The notes under the pieces were generated by a model that worked only from the letters and a program-made list of their open reading frames with translations, was not told the origin of the DNA and did no database searches. Shown here in pieces: positions 26,473-36,047 of a stretch of DNA of 64,000 bases. The DNA comes from an uncultured Victivallales bacterium (GTDB lineage Bacteria > Verrucomicrobiota > Lentisphaeria > Victivallales > UBA1829), in assembly GCA_934644965.1 (NCBI GenBank), contig CAKUDG010000004.1, forward strand, positions 1 through 64,000, in the 5' to 3' direction. Every line of letters begins with the position of its first letter. The stretch's first letter is position 1. The translations under genes and the position numbers were made by a program.

Positions 26473-28797
26473 ATGACTTTTCTGCATTTGAAACGCCGGA
26501 CGAATCCCGCCGCACTTCTGCCGGCATTTTTCCTTGTCATGCTGCTTACCGTTTCATCAGCGGTCCATGCTGTTGAAATCAAGGAGAAGAAGCCGACCCG
26601 TGAAATGTCGGCAATCACCAGTTTGACTGTGACGTTCATCACCAAACAGCATTATGACCGCAGACCTTTTGACGCAAAACTCTCCGAAGCCGTATTCGAT
26701 CATTATCTGAAGACTCTGGATCCCGGGAAAATGTTTTTTACAAAGAGCGATGTGGAGAAATTTTCCGTAAACAGCCGGAATCTGAACAAACTTCTCCCCT
26801 ACGGGAAGGTTGATTTCGCCTTTGACGCCTACAATCTCATGCTCCTGCGCATGAAGGACTATGTGGAATATTCCTCTTCGCTCATCGACAAAGGCTTTGA
26901 TTTTACTGTCGATGAAACCTTTGAATACGACCGCTCCAAAGCCGACTGGCCCGCCTCCGAAGAGGAACTGCATGAGCTCTGGAGAAAAAAAATCAAAAAC
27001 GATATTCTGACGCTTGCCCTGATGGACCGCTCCATGGATGCGGAAGCCGGGAAAACTCCCGCCACCACTTCCAGCTCTGCCGCCTCGGGTTCCGCCGGGA
27101 AGGCGGAGTCGTCCGGCAGCGGCAGTCAGGGGCAAACGGGTTCTTCTCCATCCGCTTCTTCCGCTCCTGGGGTGGGAATCGCAGAGCAGCAGCCGCAGAA
27201 GCCGCAGCAGCCGACAGTTCATTCCTCCTGGGCGAGGAAAACTCCCGGCGAGCGTGTGAAAAAACGTCTGGAACAGATTCTTCGGAATTACAACGACCTG
27301 GAACTGGTGGAAGTGCTGGAACTCTTTCTTTCCTCGTTTGCGCAGGTCTATGATCCGCATTCCGCCTATATGTCTCCGCGGACGGGAGAGGATTTCAATA
27401 TGGGCATGAGTCTTTCTCTGGTTGGGATCGGCGCGGTTTTGACCTCTGAGGACGGATATACCAAGGTGGTGGAAATCGTTCCCGGCGGGCCGGCCGACAA
27501 GGAAGGCCAGCTGAAGGCAGAGGACCGGATTATCGCCGTCGCACAGGAAAACGCCGATCCCGTCGACGTGATCGACATGCCGCTTCAGAAAGTGGTGGAC
27601 ATGATCCGCGGCGAACTCGGCACCAAGGTCACCTTGACCGTTCTGGATGCGACCAAGGGTCTTCAGTCCATTCCCAAACGGATTGAAATCATACGCAATA
27701 AAGTCATGCTCAAAGAGGCGGAAGCCAAGGGCGTGGTCCGCGAGGTGAAGCTGCCGGACGGCTCCATGAAGAAAATCGGCGTGGTCACGCTCCCTTCTTT
27801 CTATATGGATTTCGATGCCGCGCGCAGGGGGGATCCCGATTTCAAAAGCTCCACGCGAGACGTCAATAAAATTCTTGAGCACTTTCTGGCGGAAAAAGTC
27901 GACGGCGTCATCATAGATCTGCGTTCCAACGGCGGCGGAAGCCTCTGGGAAGCCATTGCCCTGACAGGTCTTTTCATTCCTTCCGGTCCCGTTGTGCAGG
28001 TCAAGGATAAGATCGAAATCCAGGTCAAGGAGGATGAAGACGGCGGCTACATCGCTTACGGCGGGCCTCTTCTGGTGATGATCAATCGTCTGAGCGCTTC
28101 CGCTTCGGAGATTTTTGCGGCGGCCATCAAGGATTACGAACGGGGTGTGCTTGTCGGCGACAGCAAAACTCACGGCAAGGGCACCGTGCAGGTCGTGAGC
28201 GATCTGGACCGTTACATGCCGTTCCACTCGGGCGAAGTCTTCCCTGCCGGATCCATCAAGCTGACCAATGCCAAGTTCTACCGCATCAACGGCGAATCCA
28301 CTCAGCTCAAGGGCGTTGTCCCGGATATCGCTTTCCCCTCCTTCACGGACAGCATGGAAATCGGCGAGGAAAAACTCGAACACGCTCTTCCCTGGGACAG
28401 CATTCGTTCCGCCGAATATCAGAAGTATTTCGGGGGGCTTCCCTCCCTGATCCCGCGTCTGAAGGCCAATTCCGAAAAACGAATGGCCGCCAGCGCCGAT
28501 TTCAAAACCCTGAAACTCGATATCGACACCTTCAACAAGATCCGGGACAAAAAATCCATTTCCCTCAATCTCGAAAAACGCTGGCAGGAATATCTCGATG
28601 AAAAAAATCTCCAGGAGGAACAGGAGAAACTCATGCGGCTCGGCGATTCCCGTTCCGCTTCCGCAGGAACTTCCTCCCGGGAAAAAAAATCCGAGGTCAA
28701 AGATCTCTATCTTGAAGAAAGTCTCAATATCATGGCGGATCTGATTTCTCTTTCCGCCGGAGAGCAGGCAAAGCAGGCAGCTCAGGCGGGGAACTGA
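26473..28797 (+). CDS. prc: Tail-specific (carboxy-terminal processing) protease, S41 family
   Basis: This is a periplasmic protease that degrades proteins from their C-termini. A signal peptide (LLPAFFLVMLLTVSSAVHA, cleavage before VEIKEK) follows the chosen ATG, which is preceded by AAGGTG; an upstream frame to 26374 is not needed. The N-terminal domain includes HYLKTLDPGKMFFTKSDVEK. A low-complexity insert rich in Ser, Gly, Ala and Gln spans about residues 195-245. The PDZ domain reads GIGAVLTSEDGYTKVVEIVP. The S41 catalytic core has SASASEIFAAAIKDYERG (Ser) and GDSKTHGKGTVQ (Lys). The C-terminal helical domain resembles that of E. coli Prc. At 774 aa it is longer than E. coli Prc mainly because of the insert. 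Confidence 0.93.
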   Translation: MTFLHLKRRTNPAALLPAFFLVMLLTVSSAVHAVEIKEKKPTREMSAITSLTVTFITKQHYDRRPFDAKLSEAVFDHYLKTLDPGKMFFTKSDVEKFSVNSRNLNKLLPYGKVDFAFDAYNLMLLRMKDYVEYSSSLIDKGFDFTVDETFEYDRSKADWPASEEELHELWRKKIKNDILTLALMDRSMDAEAGKTPATTSSSAASGSAGKAESSGSGSQGQTGSSPSASSAPGVGIAEQQPQKPQQPTVHSSWARKTPGERVKKRLEQILRNYNDLELVEVLELFLSSFAQVYDPHSAYMSPRTGEDFNMGMSLSLVGIGAVLTSEDGYTKVVEIVPGGPADKEGQLKAEDRIIAVAQENADPVDVIDMPLQKVVDMIRGELGTKVTLTVLDATKGLQSIPKRIEIIRNKVMLKEAEAKGVVREVKLPDGSMKKIGVVTLPSFYMDFDAARRGDPDFKSSTRDVNKILEHFLAEKVDGVIIDLRSNGGGSLWEAIALTGLFIPSGPVVQVKDKIEIQVKEDEDGGYIAYGGPLLVMINRLSASASEIFAAAIKDYERGVLVGDSKTHGKGTVQVVSDLDRYMPFHSGEVFPAGSIKLTNAKFYRINGESTQLKGVVPDIAFPSFTDSMEIGEEKLEHALPWDSIRSAEYQKYFGGLPSLIPRLKANSEKRMAASADFKTLKLDIDTFNKIRDKKSISLNLEKRWQEYLDEKNLQEEQEKLMRLGDSRSASAGTSSREKKSEVKDLYLEESLNIMADLISLSAGEQAKQAAQAGN

Positions 28798-29081
28798 AGA
28801 AATCTTTATTTTCTTCTTTCTTCCAGTTCCGGGCATTTCCTCCGGAATCCATCGGGAGGGGGTCCCTTTCCCCTTTCCTCTTATCTTATCCCGGGGATTC
28901 CCATATCTGTCTGTCTGCCGTTCCGTCCCGGGGAAATAGGGGAAAAGGGGTCGCAAAATGGGAATGAAATGAGAAGATGGAATCCTTTCCATTTCCAAGG
29001 GATATCCTGTTGTGAGGAAGGCGTTTCCAGAATCCATTAAAAAGAATCCACATTCAAAAAAAAGGAGAGGAGTGTAAGCCA

Positions 29082-30668
29082 ATGGAAGAAGGGATGTTTT
29101 GTTTCCAGTGTCAGGAAGCGGGGCGGGGGACGGGATGCACAGTCCGGGGCGTCTGCGGGAAGAATGCGGAACTTTCGGGCCAGATGGATGAACTGATCGC
29201 GGAGCTGAAACGTCTTGCTCTGATTCATGAGCGCAGGGGAGGGGGAATCATCACACCGGAACTCTCGGCTCTTCTGATCCGGTCACTGTTCCTGACCGTG
29301 ACGAATACGAATTTTGATCCACCCCGGATTCTCCTGCAGATCCGGGAACTCAGGACTTTTTCCGATTCCCTGGATCCGGATTTTCCCTGTCCGCCGGCGG
29401 GAGTTCTGGCGGAAAAGGAGGAGGACATCCGTTCCCTGAAGGAACTGCTTCTTTACGGAATGAAAGGGATTGCCGCGTATGCGGAACATGCGGGGAATCT
29501 TGGATTCCGGGATGATTCAATCCCAGAATTTCTGCTGAAGGCTCTGGCGGCTTCGGCGAAGGAGCCGTCTCCGAGTGCGGAGGAACTGCTCGGGCTTGTG
29601 CTGGAATGCGGCGGGACCGCGGTCCGGGCGATGGAGCTTCTGGACAGGGCGAATACTTCGACATACGGGAATCCGGAGATCACGAAGGTGAAGACATCCG
29701 CCGGCAGTCGTCCCGGGATTCTGGTGTCCGGGCATGACCTCAAAGACCTTCAGCAGCTTCTGGAACAGAGCATGGGGAAGGGAATCGACATCTACACGCA
29801 TGGGGAAATGCTTCCCGCGAATTCCTATCCCGGACTCAAGAAATACCCTCATCTTCACGGCAACTACGGCGGCGCATGGTACCTGCAGAATCAGGATTTC
29901 CAGAAATTCAACGGACCTGTGCTGATGACGACGAACTGCATCATTCCGCTTCGGAGCGGAAATACATATCTGTCCCGTCTTTTCACCACTGGTCCTGCGG
30001 GATATCCCGGGGCCATCCATATCCCTGAAGGGACTGGGGAGGACGGGTGTAAAGACTTTTCCGCGCTGATCCGGATGGCGGAGAAGTCCCTGCCTCCGGA
30101 GCCCATCGACGATCTGCCGCTGACAGGCGGCTTCGCCCATGCCCAGGTTCTGGCGCTGGCGGGGAAAATCGTGGACGCGGTCAGAAGCGGGAAGATCAGG
30201 CGTTTCATCGTGATGGCGGGATGCGACGGAAGACAGTCTTCGCGCGAGTATTTCACCCGTGTCGCCGAAACGCTCCCCCCGGACAGCGTCATCCTGACCG
30301 CCGGCTGTGCAAAGTACCGTTACATCAAGGCGGATCTCGGGGAAATCGACGGCATCCCGCGTGTTCTGGACGCGGGACAGTGCAACGACTCCTATTCCCT
30401 GGCTCTCATCGCCCTGAAATTGAAAGAAGTCTTCGGGCTTGACGATGTGAACAGGCTTCCGCTTTCTTTTGACATCGCGTGGTATGAGCAGAAAGCCGTC
30501 GCCGTGCTTCTGGCGCTGCTGTTTCTCGGATTCCGGAACATCCGTCTGGGGCCGACTCTTCCGGCCTTCCTCTCGCCCGGAGTTCTCTCCGTGCTGGTGA
30601 AGCAGTTCGGAATCCGCCAGACGGCCGATCCGGTAACGGATGTCGAGGAAATGATGCAGGGGCGCTGA
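29082..30668 (+). CDS. hcp: Hybrid cluster protein (hydroxylamine reductase)
   Basis: Hcp is a cytoplasmic Fe-S enzyme of anaerobes that reduces nitric oxide or hydroxylamine and protects against nitrosative stress. The N-terminal cubane ligands follow the short spacing of strict anaerobes: CFQCQEAGRGTGCTVRGVCG (C-x2-C-x8-C-x5-C). Hybrid-cluster ligands lie in THGEMLPANSYPGL, MTTNCIIPL, TAGCAKYRY and DAGQCNDSYS. The length of 528 aa is normal. AAAGGAGAGGAG precedes the ATG. It is a single-gene unit with a T-rich region after the stop. Its presence supports an anaerobic lifestyle. Confidence 0.95.
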   Translation: MEEGMFCFQCQEAGRGTGCTVRGVCGKNAELSGQMDELIAELKRLALIHERRGGGIITPELSALLIRSLFLTVTNTNFDPPRILLQIRELRTFSDSLDPDFPCPPAGVLAEKEEDIRSLKELLLYGMKGIAAYAEHAGNLGFRDDSIPEFLLKALAASAKEPSPSAEELLGLVLECGGTAVRAMELLDRANTSTYGNPEITKVKTSAGSRPGILVSGHDLKDLQQLLEQSMGKGIDIYTHGEMLPANSYPGLKKYPHLHGNYGGAWYLQNQDFQKFNGPVLMTTNCIIPLRSGNTYLSRLFTTGPAGYPGAIHIPEGTGEDGCKDFSALIRMAEKSLPPEPIDDLPLTGGFAHAQVLALAGKIVDAVRSGKIRRFIVMAGCDGRQSSREYFTRVAETLPPDSVILTAGCAKYRYIKADLGEIDGIPRVLDAGQCNDSYSLALIALKLKEVFGLDDVNRLPLSFDIAWYEQKAVAVLLALLFLGFRNIRLGPTLPAFLSPGVLSVLVKQFGIRQTADPVTDVEEMMQGR

Positions 30669-30690
30669 GCCTGCCATCTTTTTTTGTTCT
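30656..30690 (+). terminator. Weak intrinsic terminator after hcp
   Basis: GCAGG (30656-30660) pairs with CCTGC (30670-30674) across the stop codon. The runs tttttttgttctttttttt follow. The stem is short, so this is a moderate call. Confidence 0.4.
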
Positions 30691-30990
30691 TTTTTTTCTT
30701 CTGCCGTCCGTGCAGTTGTGTCCTCTCCCTGCTTTTCCCCGGAGCAGTGGAGAGAGAGGGGGAATAAATGTCTGGACGGACGGAAAGACCATCCCCGTAA
30801 AAACAATCGGAATAATGAAGAGAAAGAGCCGGAAAAACGAAACGTTTTCTTGAAAAACGGCCGTTCCGCATTTATTGTTCAATGAATTGTCGCCATTCTC
30901 CCGGCGGAACGGAAGCGCAGGGGAGATCAAAAACAGGAGGGAAAAACGCCGAGGCGCTTTTTCCCCGAACCATGAACAAAAGGATGAATT
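30669..30990. other. Intergenic region upstream of the CNNM/CorC gene
   Basis: The left end is T-rich and forms the hcp terminator. A promoter (30850-30878) lies in the right half. A 9-codon open frame (30972-31001, MNKRMNFGQ) with an internal AGGATG lies just before and across the next start. No other gene is supported. Confidence 0.5.
30850..30878 (+). promoter_or_regulatory. Promoter of the CNNM/CorC gene
   Basis: TTGAAA (30850-30855) and TATTGT (30873-30878) are separated by 17 bp. This gives 5/6 and 4/6 matches to the vegetative consensus. The leader would be about 105 nt. Confidence 0.45.
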
Positions 30991-32373
30991 TTGGACAGTG
31001 ACACAATGTTCGGGCAGTTTGCAATTCTGATCGTTCTGATTGCATTGAATGCTTTTTTTGCAGCGTCGGAAGTGGCGCTGATCTCGGTGAAGCCCGGAGT
31101 GGTGCGCAAGCTGGGGAAAAGCGGAGGGAGAAGAGGGCGCTGTCTGGCGGAGCTGACGGCGGATTCGGGAAGATTTTTGGCGACGGTTCAGATCGGCGTC
31201 ACTCTGGCGGGATTCCTCGCGAGTGCGTTTGCTGCCGACAGTTTCTCCGATCCGTTGACCGATTATCTGGAAAGTCTCGGTTTCCATTATCTGAGTTATG
31301 GTGCGCTGGATTCGGTGGTCGTGATTCTGATTACGGTGCTGCTGTCCTATGTGTCACTGGTGTTTGGGGAACTGATTCCGAAGCAGCTGGGGCTGCGTTT
31401 CGCGGAGGCGCTGGCCTTGAATGTGGCATTGCCGATTTATGCGTTGTCGAAACTGGCGGCGCCGTTTGTATGGATTCTGAATTTGTCGGTCAACACCTGC
31501 ATGAAGGTTTTCGGGAACGCGGGAACCGATGAACAGACCGCGGGCGAGGAGGAAATCCGGATGCTCGCCGATATCGGCGAGGAAAAGGGCCTGATCGAAC
31601 CCGAGGAAAAACAGATGATCGACAACGTCTTTGAGCTGAGTGACCGCGACGCCGGTGAACTGATGACTCACCGGAAAGATATCGTGGGCGTTGATCAGGC
31701 CGGAACTCCGGAAAAGATTGAAGAGACGATCCTTTCTTCTGGGCATTCCTGTTTTCCCGTCTACAGTGGAAATCTTGACAATATCGTGGGAGTGGTCCTG
31801 TTCCGGGAATATGTCATGAAAAAGTATCAGGCGCAGTGTCTGAGCCGCGGGGCGGCAGCCGGGGGAACACCGGCTGCGCTGGCGCAGTCTTCCGGATTGG
31901 ACGGGATCCTCCGGAGCGCCTATCTCGCCCCCAGAAACACCAAGGCCGGTGCTCTCCTGCAGGATATGCGAAGAAAGAAGATCCCCATGGCTGTCCTCCT
32001 GGATGAGTTTGGCGGAACATCCGGAATCGTAACGGTTTCCGACCTTCTTTCTGAACTTGCCGCCAGTCCGGGAAATTCGCCTGATGAGGAATTTGAAGTG
32101 CTGCAGGAAAATGTCTGGCGCGTCGACGGGAAAACTCGCATTTCCATTCTGAACCGCCTCTTTTCCCTGCAAATCCCGGACGAAGGCAGTTACGACACCC
32201 TGGGCGGCTTTTTGTTTGATCATTTTCATAAGATCCCTGAGGAGGGGGCCGAATTTTCCCTTCCCGAAGCCGGAATTGTTTTCATCGTCGAGGAAACCGG
32301 CGACCGCCGCATCCGGAAGGTAGTGATCCGCAAGCAGGATCAGGCTTCCATGGAGGAGCCCGCTGAAAAATAA
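30991..32373 (+). CDS. CNNM/CorC-HlyC family membrane protein with CBS domains
   Basis: The N-terminal CNNM (DUF21) membrane domain has spans at FAILIVLIALNAFFAASEVA, VQIGVTLAGFLASAFAA and LDSVVVILITVLLSYVSLVF. A CBS pair follows (ELMTHRKDIVGVDQAGTPEK, GHSCFPVYSGNLDNIVGVVL, and IPMAVLLDEFGGTSGIVTVS). The C-terminal CorC_HlyC domain ends with AEFSLPEAGIVFIVEE. Members are thought to move Mg2+ or other divalent ions, although many carry old hemolysin names. The start is TTG 30991, preceded by AGGATG at good spacing; ATG 31006 is the alternative. A 25-residue insert rich in Ala and Gly splits the CBS pair. Confidence 0.92.
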   Translation: MDSDTMFGQFAILIVLIALNAFFAASEVALISVKPGVVRKLGKSGGRRGRCLAELTADSGRFLATVQIGVTLAGFLASAFAADSFSDPLTDYLESLGFHYLSYGALDSVVVILITVLLSYVSLVFGELIPKQLGLRFAEALALNVALPIYALSKLAAPFVWILNLSVNTCMKVFGNAGTDEQTAGEEEIRMLADIGEEKGLIEPEEKQMIDNVFELSDRDAGELMTHRKDIVGVDQAGTPEKIEETILSSGHSCFPVYSGNLDNIVGVVLFREYVMKKYQAQCLSRGAAAGGTPAALAQSSGLDGILRSAYLAPRNTKAGALLQDMRRKKIPMAVLLDEFGGTSGIVTVSDLLSELAASPGNSPDEEFEVLQENVWRVDGKTRISILNRLFSLQIPDEGSYDTLGGFLFDHFHKIPEEGAEFSLPEAGIVFIVEETGDRRIRKVVIRKQDQASMEEPAEK

Positions 32374-32933
32374 GTCACTTTCTTGTTTCCCGGGACCGTG
32401 TCACATCAGGAGGTGCATGTTGCCGCGTGTATGTACGCGTCCTGGGATCTTGTGTCAATGAAAGAAAACAGTTGGGCCCTGTTGTGTCCTGCCGCTTCGT
32501 GTGTTTTTTTTCTCCTGATGGCCGCGGAACATCACCCATTCCCCTTCAAACTTTTTTCCCCTTTGACCAGGAACAGAGAAGGGATGCTTCCCGTTGCGCC
32601 TGTGTGGAAATGAGAGGAAAAAACAAAGGAAAAGAGGGAAGACCGGAGAAAAGGGTTGGAGGGTTTCTCAGATACGGTCCGGAAATATTTCAGAAAGTTT
32701 CAGAAATCTTTTTCGTAAATTTTTTGAGTTTTTCTTGTGTTTTCATTTTTCAGAGCTTATGATAAAGGCAGAGATAATTCATTCCCGCTTGAAGTTGCAA
32801 CTTGAACTTGTAATTGTATAATAGATGAATGAGTCTTTGCGGGAAAGGAGAGCTTCGTTTTTTCTGTTTTGTACTTCATTCGGGGAACTGGTTCAGGGAT
32901 GGAAAATTCATTTTTGAGACGGAGTTTTTTCTG
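32374..32933. other. Intergenic and leader region before the interrupted pseudopilin gene
   Basis: Nothing is recognisable from 32374 to about 32780. The promoter and palindrome at 32792-32822 follow. Open frames here have no family features. The sequence from 32829 to 32933 is in frame with the pseudopilin but probably untranslated leader. Confidence 0.5.
32792..32822 (+). promoter_or_regulatory. Promoter with operator-like palindrome before the pseudopilin gene
   Basis: TTGCAA (32795-32800) and a perfect TATAAT (32817-32822) are 16 bp apart. The 12-bp palindrome AAGTTGCAACTT (32792-32803) covers the -35 box, so a repressor bound there would block RNA polymerase. The regulator is unknown. 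Confidence 0.55.
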
Positions 32934-33911
32934 ATGATGAGCCGTGACGGCATTGCGATTGCGTTTTGCGGAAAAAGCAAAAGAAGTTGTCCCGTGATGG
33001 ACGGGAACGCCACCCTCTTCTCCGGAAGGAGGAGGAGAAGGAGGGGGGAGACCGCTGTGCTGTGGAAGGATTGTGGAACCATTTCTGCATGGGGAAGAAG
33101 ACGTTTTACGCTGATTGAACTTCTGGTGGTGATCGGAATTGTTGCGATTCTGGCGTCCCTTCTGCTCCCGGCATTGCAGAGTGCGAAGGAAACCGCGCAG
33201 AGAATAGTCTGTCTTGCGAATCAGAAGCAGCTGTATTTCGGGATTTACGGGTATATGATGCAGTTTGACTACTGCATTCCTTCGGCGGTATACGATGCGG
33301 TTGAGCCGAATGTGGGGCGTCAGTGATATTCCGTGGCGGCGGAGGAAATGAATTTGCCTTTCCGGCGTGCGTCCTGCGGAGCGAAAATTCTGCATATGCC
33401 GGGATCCCGGGACGGGAATGAAAACAAGTATGCCTACGGGAAAGGGCAGTCGTCGAAATACGGACATGCGGTGTTCCTCTGTCCGAACGGGATACTGGGA
33501 GGGAACGGGGTCAATTATTTTTATCAGGGCCAGCATTATGACGTCAACGCCTGGGGGGCGCACCGTTTGAATACGCTGGAATCGCTTTACCGGAATATTC
33601 AGCGTTTTTCCCGTTTGAAAAGACCGTCTGCCAAATGCGCTCTCTTTGACGGGAACAGGACGACTGCGCCTCTTGTGACCGGCGTATGGCTCAGTCCCGA
33701 ATATCGTACGCGTGAACCCGCACAGTGTCTTGAGACGAGCAACCCGGCGGAGAAAAACGCACAGCGGGATTTCTATTACGGAAGACACAAGGGCTTGACC
33801 AATCTCCTGTATTACGATGGTCATGCCGCTGCCATGCCGTGCGCTGAGGCCGTGAATGCCAGAAAGAAATATGCCGGTGCGGATTTGTATCTCTTCAGTC
33901 AGGACCGCTGA
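32934..33911 (+). pseudogene. Type II pseudopilin-like protein, interrupted by an in-frame TGA
   Basis: The first half carries the prepilin signal RRRFTLIELLVVIGIVAILA, then LLLPALQSAKETAQRIVCL, as in the abundant pseudopilins of Lentisphaerota and Planctomycetota. The second half ends with RHKGLTNLLYYDGHAAAMP, the H-x9-DG motif of the same family. Both halves are in one frame, broken only by TGA at 33324-33326 between VGRQ and YSVAAEEMN. A single change from TGG (Trp) would explain it. The start used is ATG 32934, which has GGAG 10 nt upstream; the leader before the prepilin motif is unusually long and Arg-rich. Such proteins may be exported substrates or pilus parts. A sequencing error or stop readthrough cannot be excluded. 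Confidence 0.8.
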
Positions 33912-34009
33912 AAAGGCGCCGGGCAAAGGGCTCTGCCGCAGTAAGGTCGTCAGGAAAAGAAAAAAGAAGGGAAGGGAAGAGAAAATTCTTTCCGGAAAGA
34001 AGATTCTTC

Positions 34010-35314
34010 ATGGGGAATCTCTGCCAGAAAACGGTCTTTTCTCTTTCACTTTTACTCTTCATCCTTTTTCCTTTTCTTCTGCCGGATTGTTCCGCTTCCG
34101 AGCGTTCCCCGGCCTCTCCGAATCATAAAAAAACAAGAGAAAACAGAACTTCAGAACAGAAAACAGGAAGACCTCTGATGAAAAAAAACAAGCCGGAAAT
34201 GGAAATCTGGGACACAGGAACGGAATTCCAGGCGCTTCCGTTTGAAAAGGCGAACCCTGCTTCAAATTTCCCGGACTCTTCGGGAGACGGCATCCGCAAA
34301 GAGGTCCTCTGCCGTCCGGATGGAGAATACGGATTTCTGCACGACTGTGCGGTCATCTTGTTCAAAGGGACTCTGTTTGCGGCATGGTACAACTGCCCGG
34401 AAGGGGAGATGGTCGGGAAATCGGTGATCCGGGGGCGTCGTTCGGAGGACGGCGGGAAAACGTGGTCGGAAATCTTCACCCTGGCGGGAGGGGATGGGAA
34501 AAACGCGTCTCCGGCTGGGAAAAGGGGAAGCGCTTCTCTGCTCTATGTCCCGCCGGCGTTTCTGGCGGACGGGGACAATCTGTACCTGATCGTTTCCCGC
34601 ATGACGGGGCCGGATCTGATGGAGGACTTTGAAATCTTCCGCTGGGAGGAGCCTTCCGGAACCTTCCGTTCCGTCCAAGTTGTGGATAAAACCTTTCTCC
34701 CGAACACTCCGGGTTTCCGGATGAAAAACGGGAAGTGGATCATCGGGGGAAGGTGGACTCCGGAAAAAGGAACGCGTCCCGAATGTCCCGCCGTGGCGGT
34801 CTGCGACTCGGGCGATCCGGAAAAAGAGTGGCGGATCGTGAAAATCCACGACCGCATCCTCCCGGACGGATCCGCCTTCCTCTTTCCCGAAACCGGACTC
34901 TGGGTCGAGGACGACTGCATCACCGCCTTCGTCCGCAACGACCATGGAGCTCCTCTGCTCTTCCGCAGCCGCGACTGCGGAGAAAGCTGGGAAGGCCCCT
35001 TTTATCACAATCTTCCGCTGGCCCCGGTGAAAGCCGCCGCCGGAATCCTGCCAGACGGCCGCCGCTATGTGATCGGGAATCCCGTCGAATCCGGGCGCAG
35101 GACACGTCTGATGATCGCCTGGTCCGCCGCACCTGGGGAAATGCCCCTTTCCAGAGCCCTGCTTCTTCAGTGCGGTGATGATGCGGAGCTGAAAGCCTCT
35201 CCGGAATGGAGTTATCCTTCCGCGTGGGTGGCAGGGGGGGATCTGTATGTGATCTATACCTCTGCAAAGACTTCGGCGGTCATGGCGGTCATCTCTCTCC
35301 GTGTGCTCCGATAA
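34010..35314 (+). CDS. Exported sialidase-like (BNR/Asp-box) beta-propeller protein
   Basis: A signal peptide (FSLSLLLFILFPFLLPDCSAS) follows the ATG. A 35-residue Lys-rich linker precedes the propeller domain. Asp-box motifs are visible in RGRRSEDGGKTWSEIF and LFRSRDCGESWEGPF. An RxP-like region near FLHDCAVILFKGTLFAAWYN fits the exo-sialidase superfamily, and the last blades include AAAGILPDGRRYVIGNPVES and SYPSAWVAGGDLYVIYT. Family members cleave terminal sialic acid or related sugars, or bind glycans only. It starts 98 bp after the broken pseudopilin gene on the same strand, perhaps under the same promoter. The true substrate is not clear from sequence. Confidence 0.75.
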   Translation: MGNLCQKTVFSLSLLLFILFPFLLPDCSASERSPASPNHKKTRENRTSEQKTGRPLMKKNKPEMEIWDTGTEFQALPFEKANPASNFPDSSGDGIRKEVLCRPDGEYGFLHDCAVILFKGTLFAAWYNCPEGEMVGKSVIRGRRSEDGGKTWSEIFTLAGGDGKNASPAGKRGSASLLYVPPAFLADGDNLYLIVSRMTGPDLMEDFEIFRWEEPSGTFRSVQVVDKTFLPNTPGFRMKNGKWIIGGRWTPEKGTRPECPAVAVCDSGDPEKEWRIVKIHDRILPDGSAFLFPETGLWVEDDCITAFVRNDHGAPLLFRSRDCGESWEGPFYHNLPLAPVKAAAGILPDGRRYVIGNPVESGRRTRLMIAWSAAPGEMPLSRALLLQCGDDAELKASPEWSYPSAWVAGGDLYVIYTSAKTSAVMAVISLRVLR

Positions 35315-35393
35315 TTCATCAGCGTTTTTCTGTTTCAGAAGCGGACGCGGAGCTTTTTTCCGGGGGGTTCCTCCGGATCGTTTTCCTTCCGGA

Positions 35394-35885
35394 TCAGAAG
35401 AAGGCTCGGAGCAGTTCCGCAGTCCGTGCAAGCGTTTCAGGAATGACGCGGGTAGAGCTGATGACCGACATGAAATTGGTGTCTCCGTTCCAGCGCGGGA
35501 CAATATGCAGATGCAGGTGCTCCGCCACTCCTGCGCCCGCTGCGGCCCCGAGATTGAATCCGATGTTGAAGGCGTCCGGAGCCATGGCCTTGAGAAGAGC
35601 CTCCTTTGCCGCGACGCATCCATCCATGAGCTCATGGAGCTCCTCCTTTTCGAGTGCGGAGAGGTCCCCCGTATGACGGTAGGGGACGACAAGCAAATGC
35701 CCGCAGTTGTAGGGATAACGGTTCAGCATGATGAAACAATGACGCATCCTTGTGACAATGAGTTCCTCCTCCGGCTTATTCTCCGCAGGCTGTTCATTAC
35801 CGCAGAGGAAGCATACGCCGCTTTTCCGCGAATGAATGAATTCTCCCCTCCAGGGCGCCCAGAGCGGATGAGTACTTTTCCCCAT
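35394..35885 (-). CDS. HIT-family (histidine triad) nucleotide-binding hydrolase
   Basis: The 163-aa protein begins with the THPLWAPWRGEFI segment and a CFLC pair seen in Ap4A-phosphorylase-type HIT proteins of many phyla. The core has RHCFIMLNRYPYNCGHLLVV and the triad EHLHLHIVPRW, in which the middle His is the nucleophile. Such enzymes split dinucleoside polyphosphates or AMP conjugates in the cytoplasm. AGGAG lies 9 nt before the ATG. It converges with the sialidase-like gene and has no evident partner. Confidence 0.93.
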   Translation of the reverse strand: MGKSTHPLWAPWRGEFIHSRKSGVCFLCGNEQPAENKPEEELIVTRMRHCFIMLNRYPYNCGHLLVVPYRHTGDLSALEKEELHELMDGCVAAKEALLKAMAPDAFNIGFNLGAAAGAGVAEHLHLHIVPRWNGDTNFMSVISSTRVIPETLARTAELLRAFF

Positions 35886-36047
35886 GGTATTTTCTCCTGA
35901 AAAAAACTGTTTTTTCCGGATTGAAAAACGAAAAAGAGATGGTATATTTTTCCTTCCGGATCCGGAATGCCGTCATGAACGGATGAAACGGCCGGAAACA
36001 TTCTTGTTTACATGTTATACAATAACCATATTTACGGGGTTTGCAAA

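Noticed and set aside
33324..33326. TGA read as selenocysteine or as tryptophan by a variant code
   Set aside because: No SECIS-like hairpin is evident next to it, selenocysteine is not expected in pseudopilins, and many intact genes in the window end with TGA.
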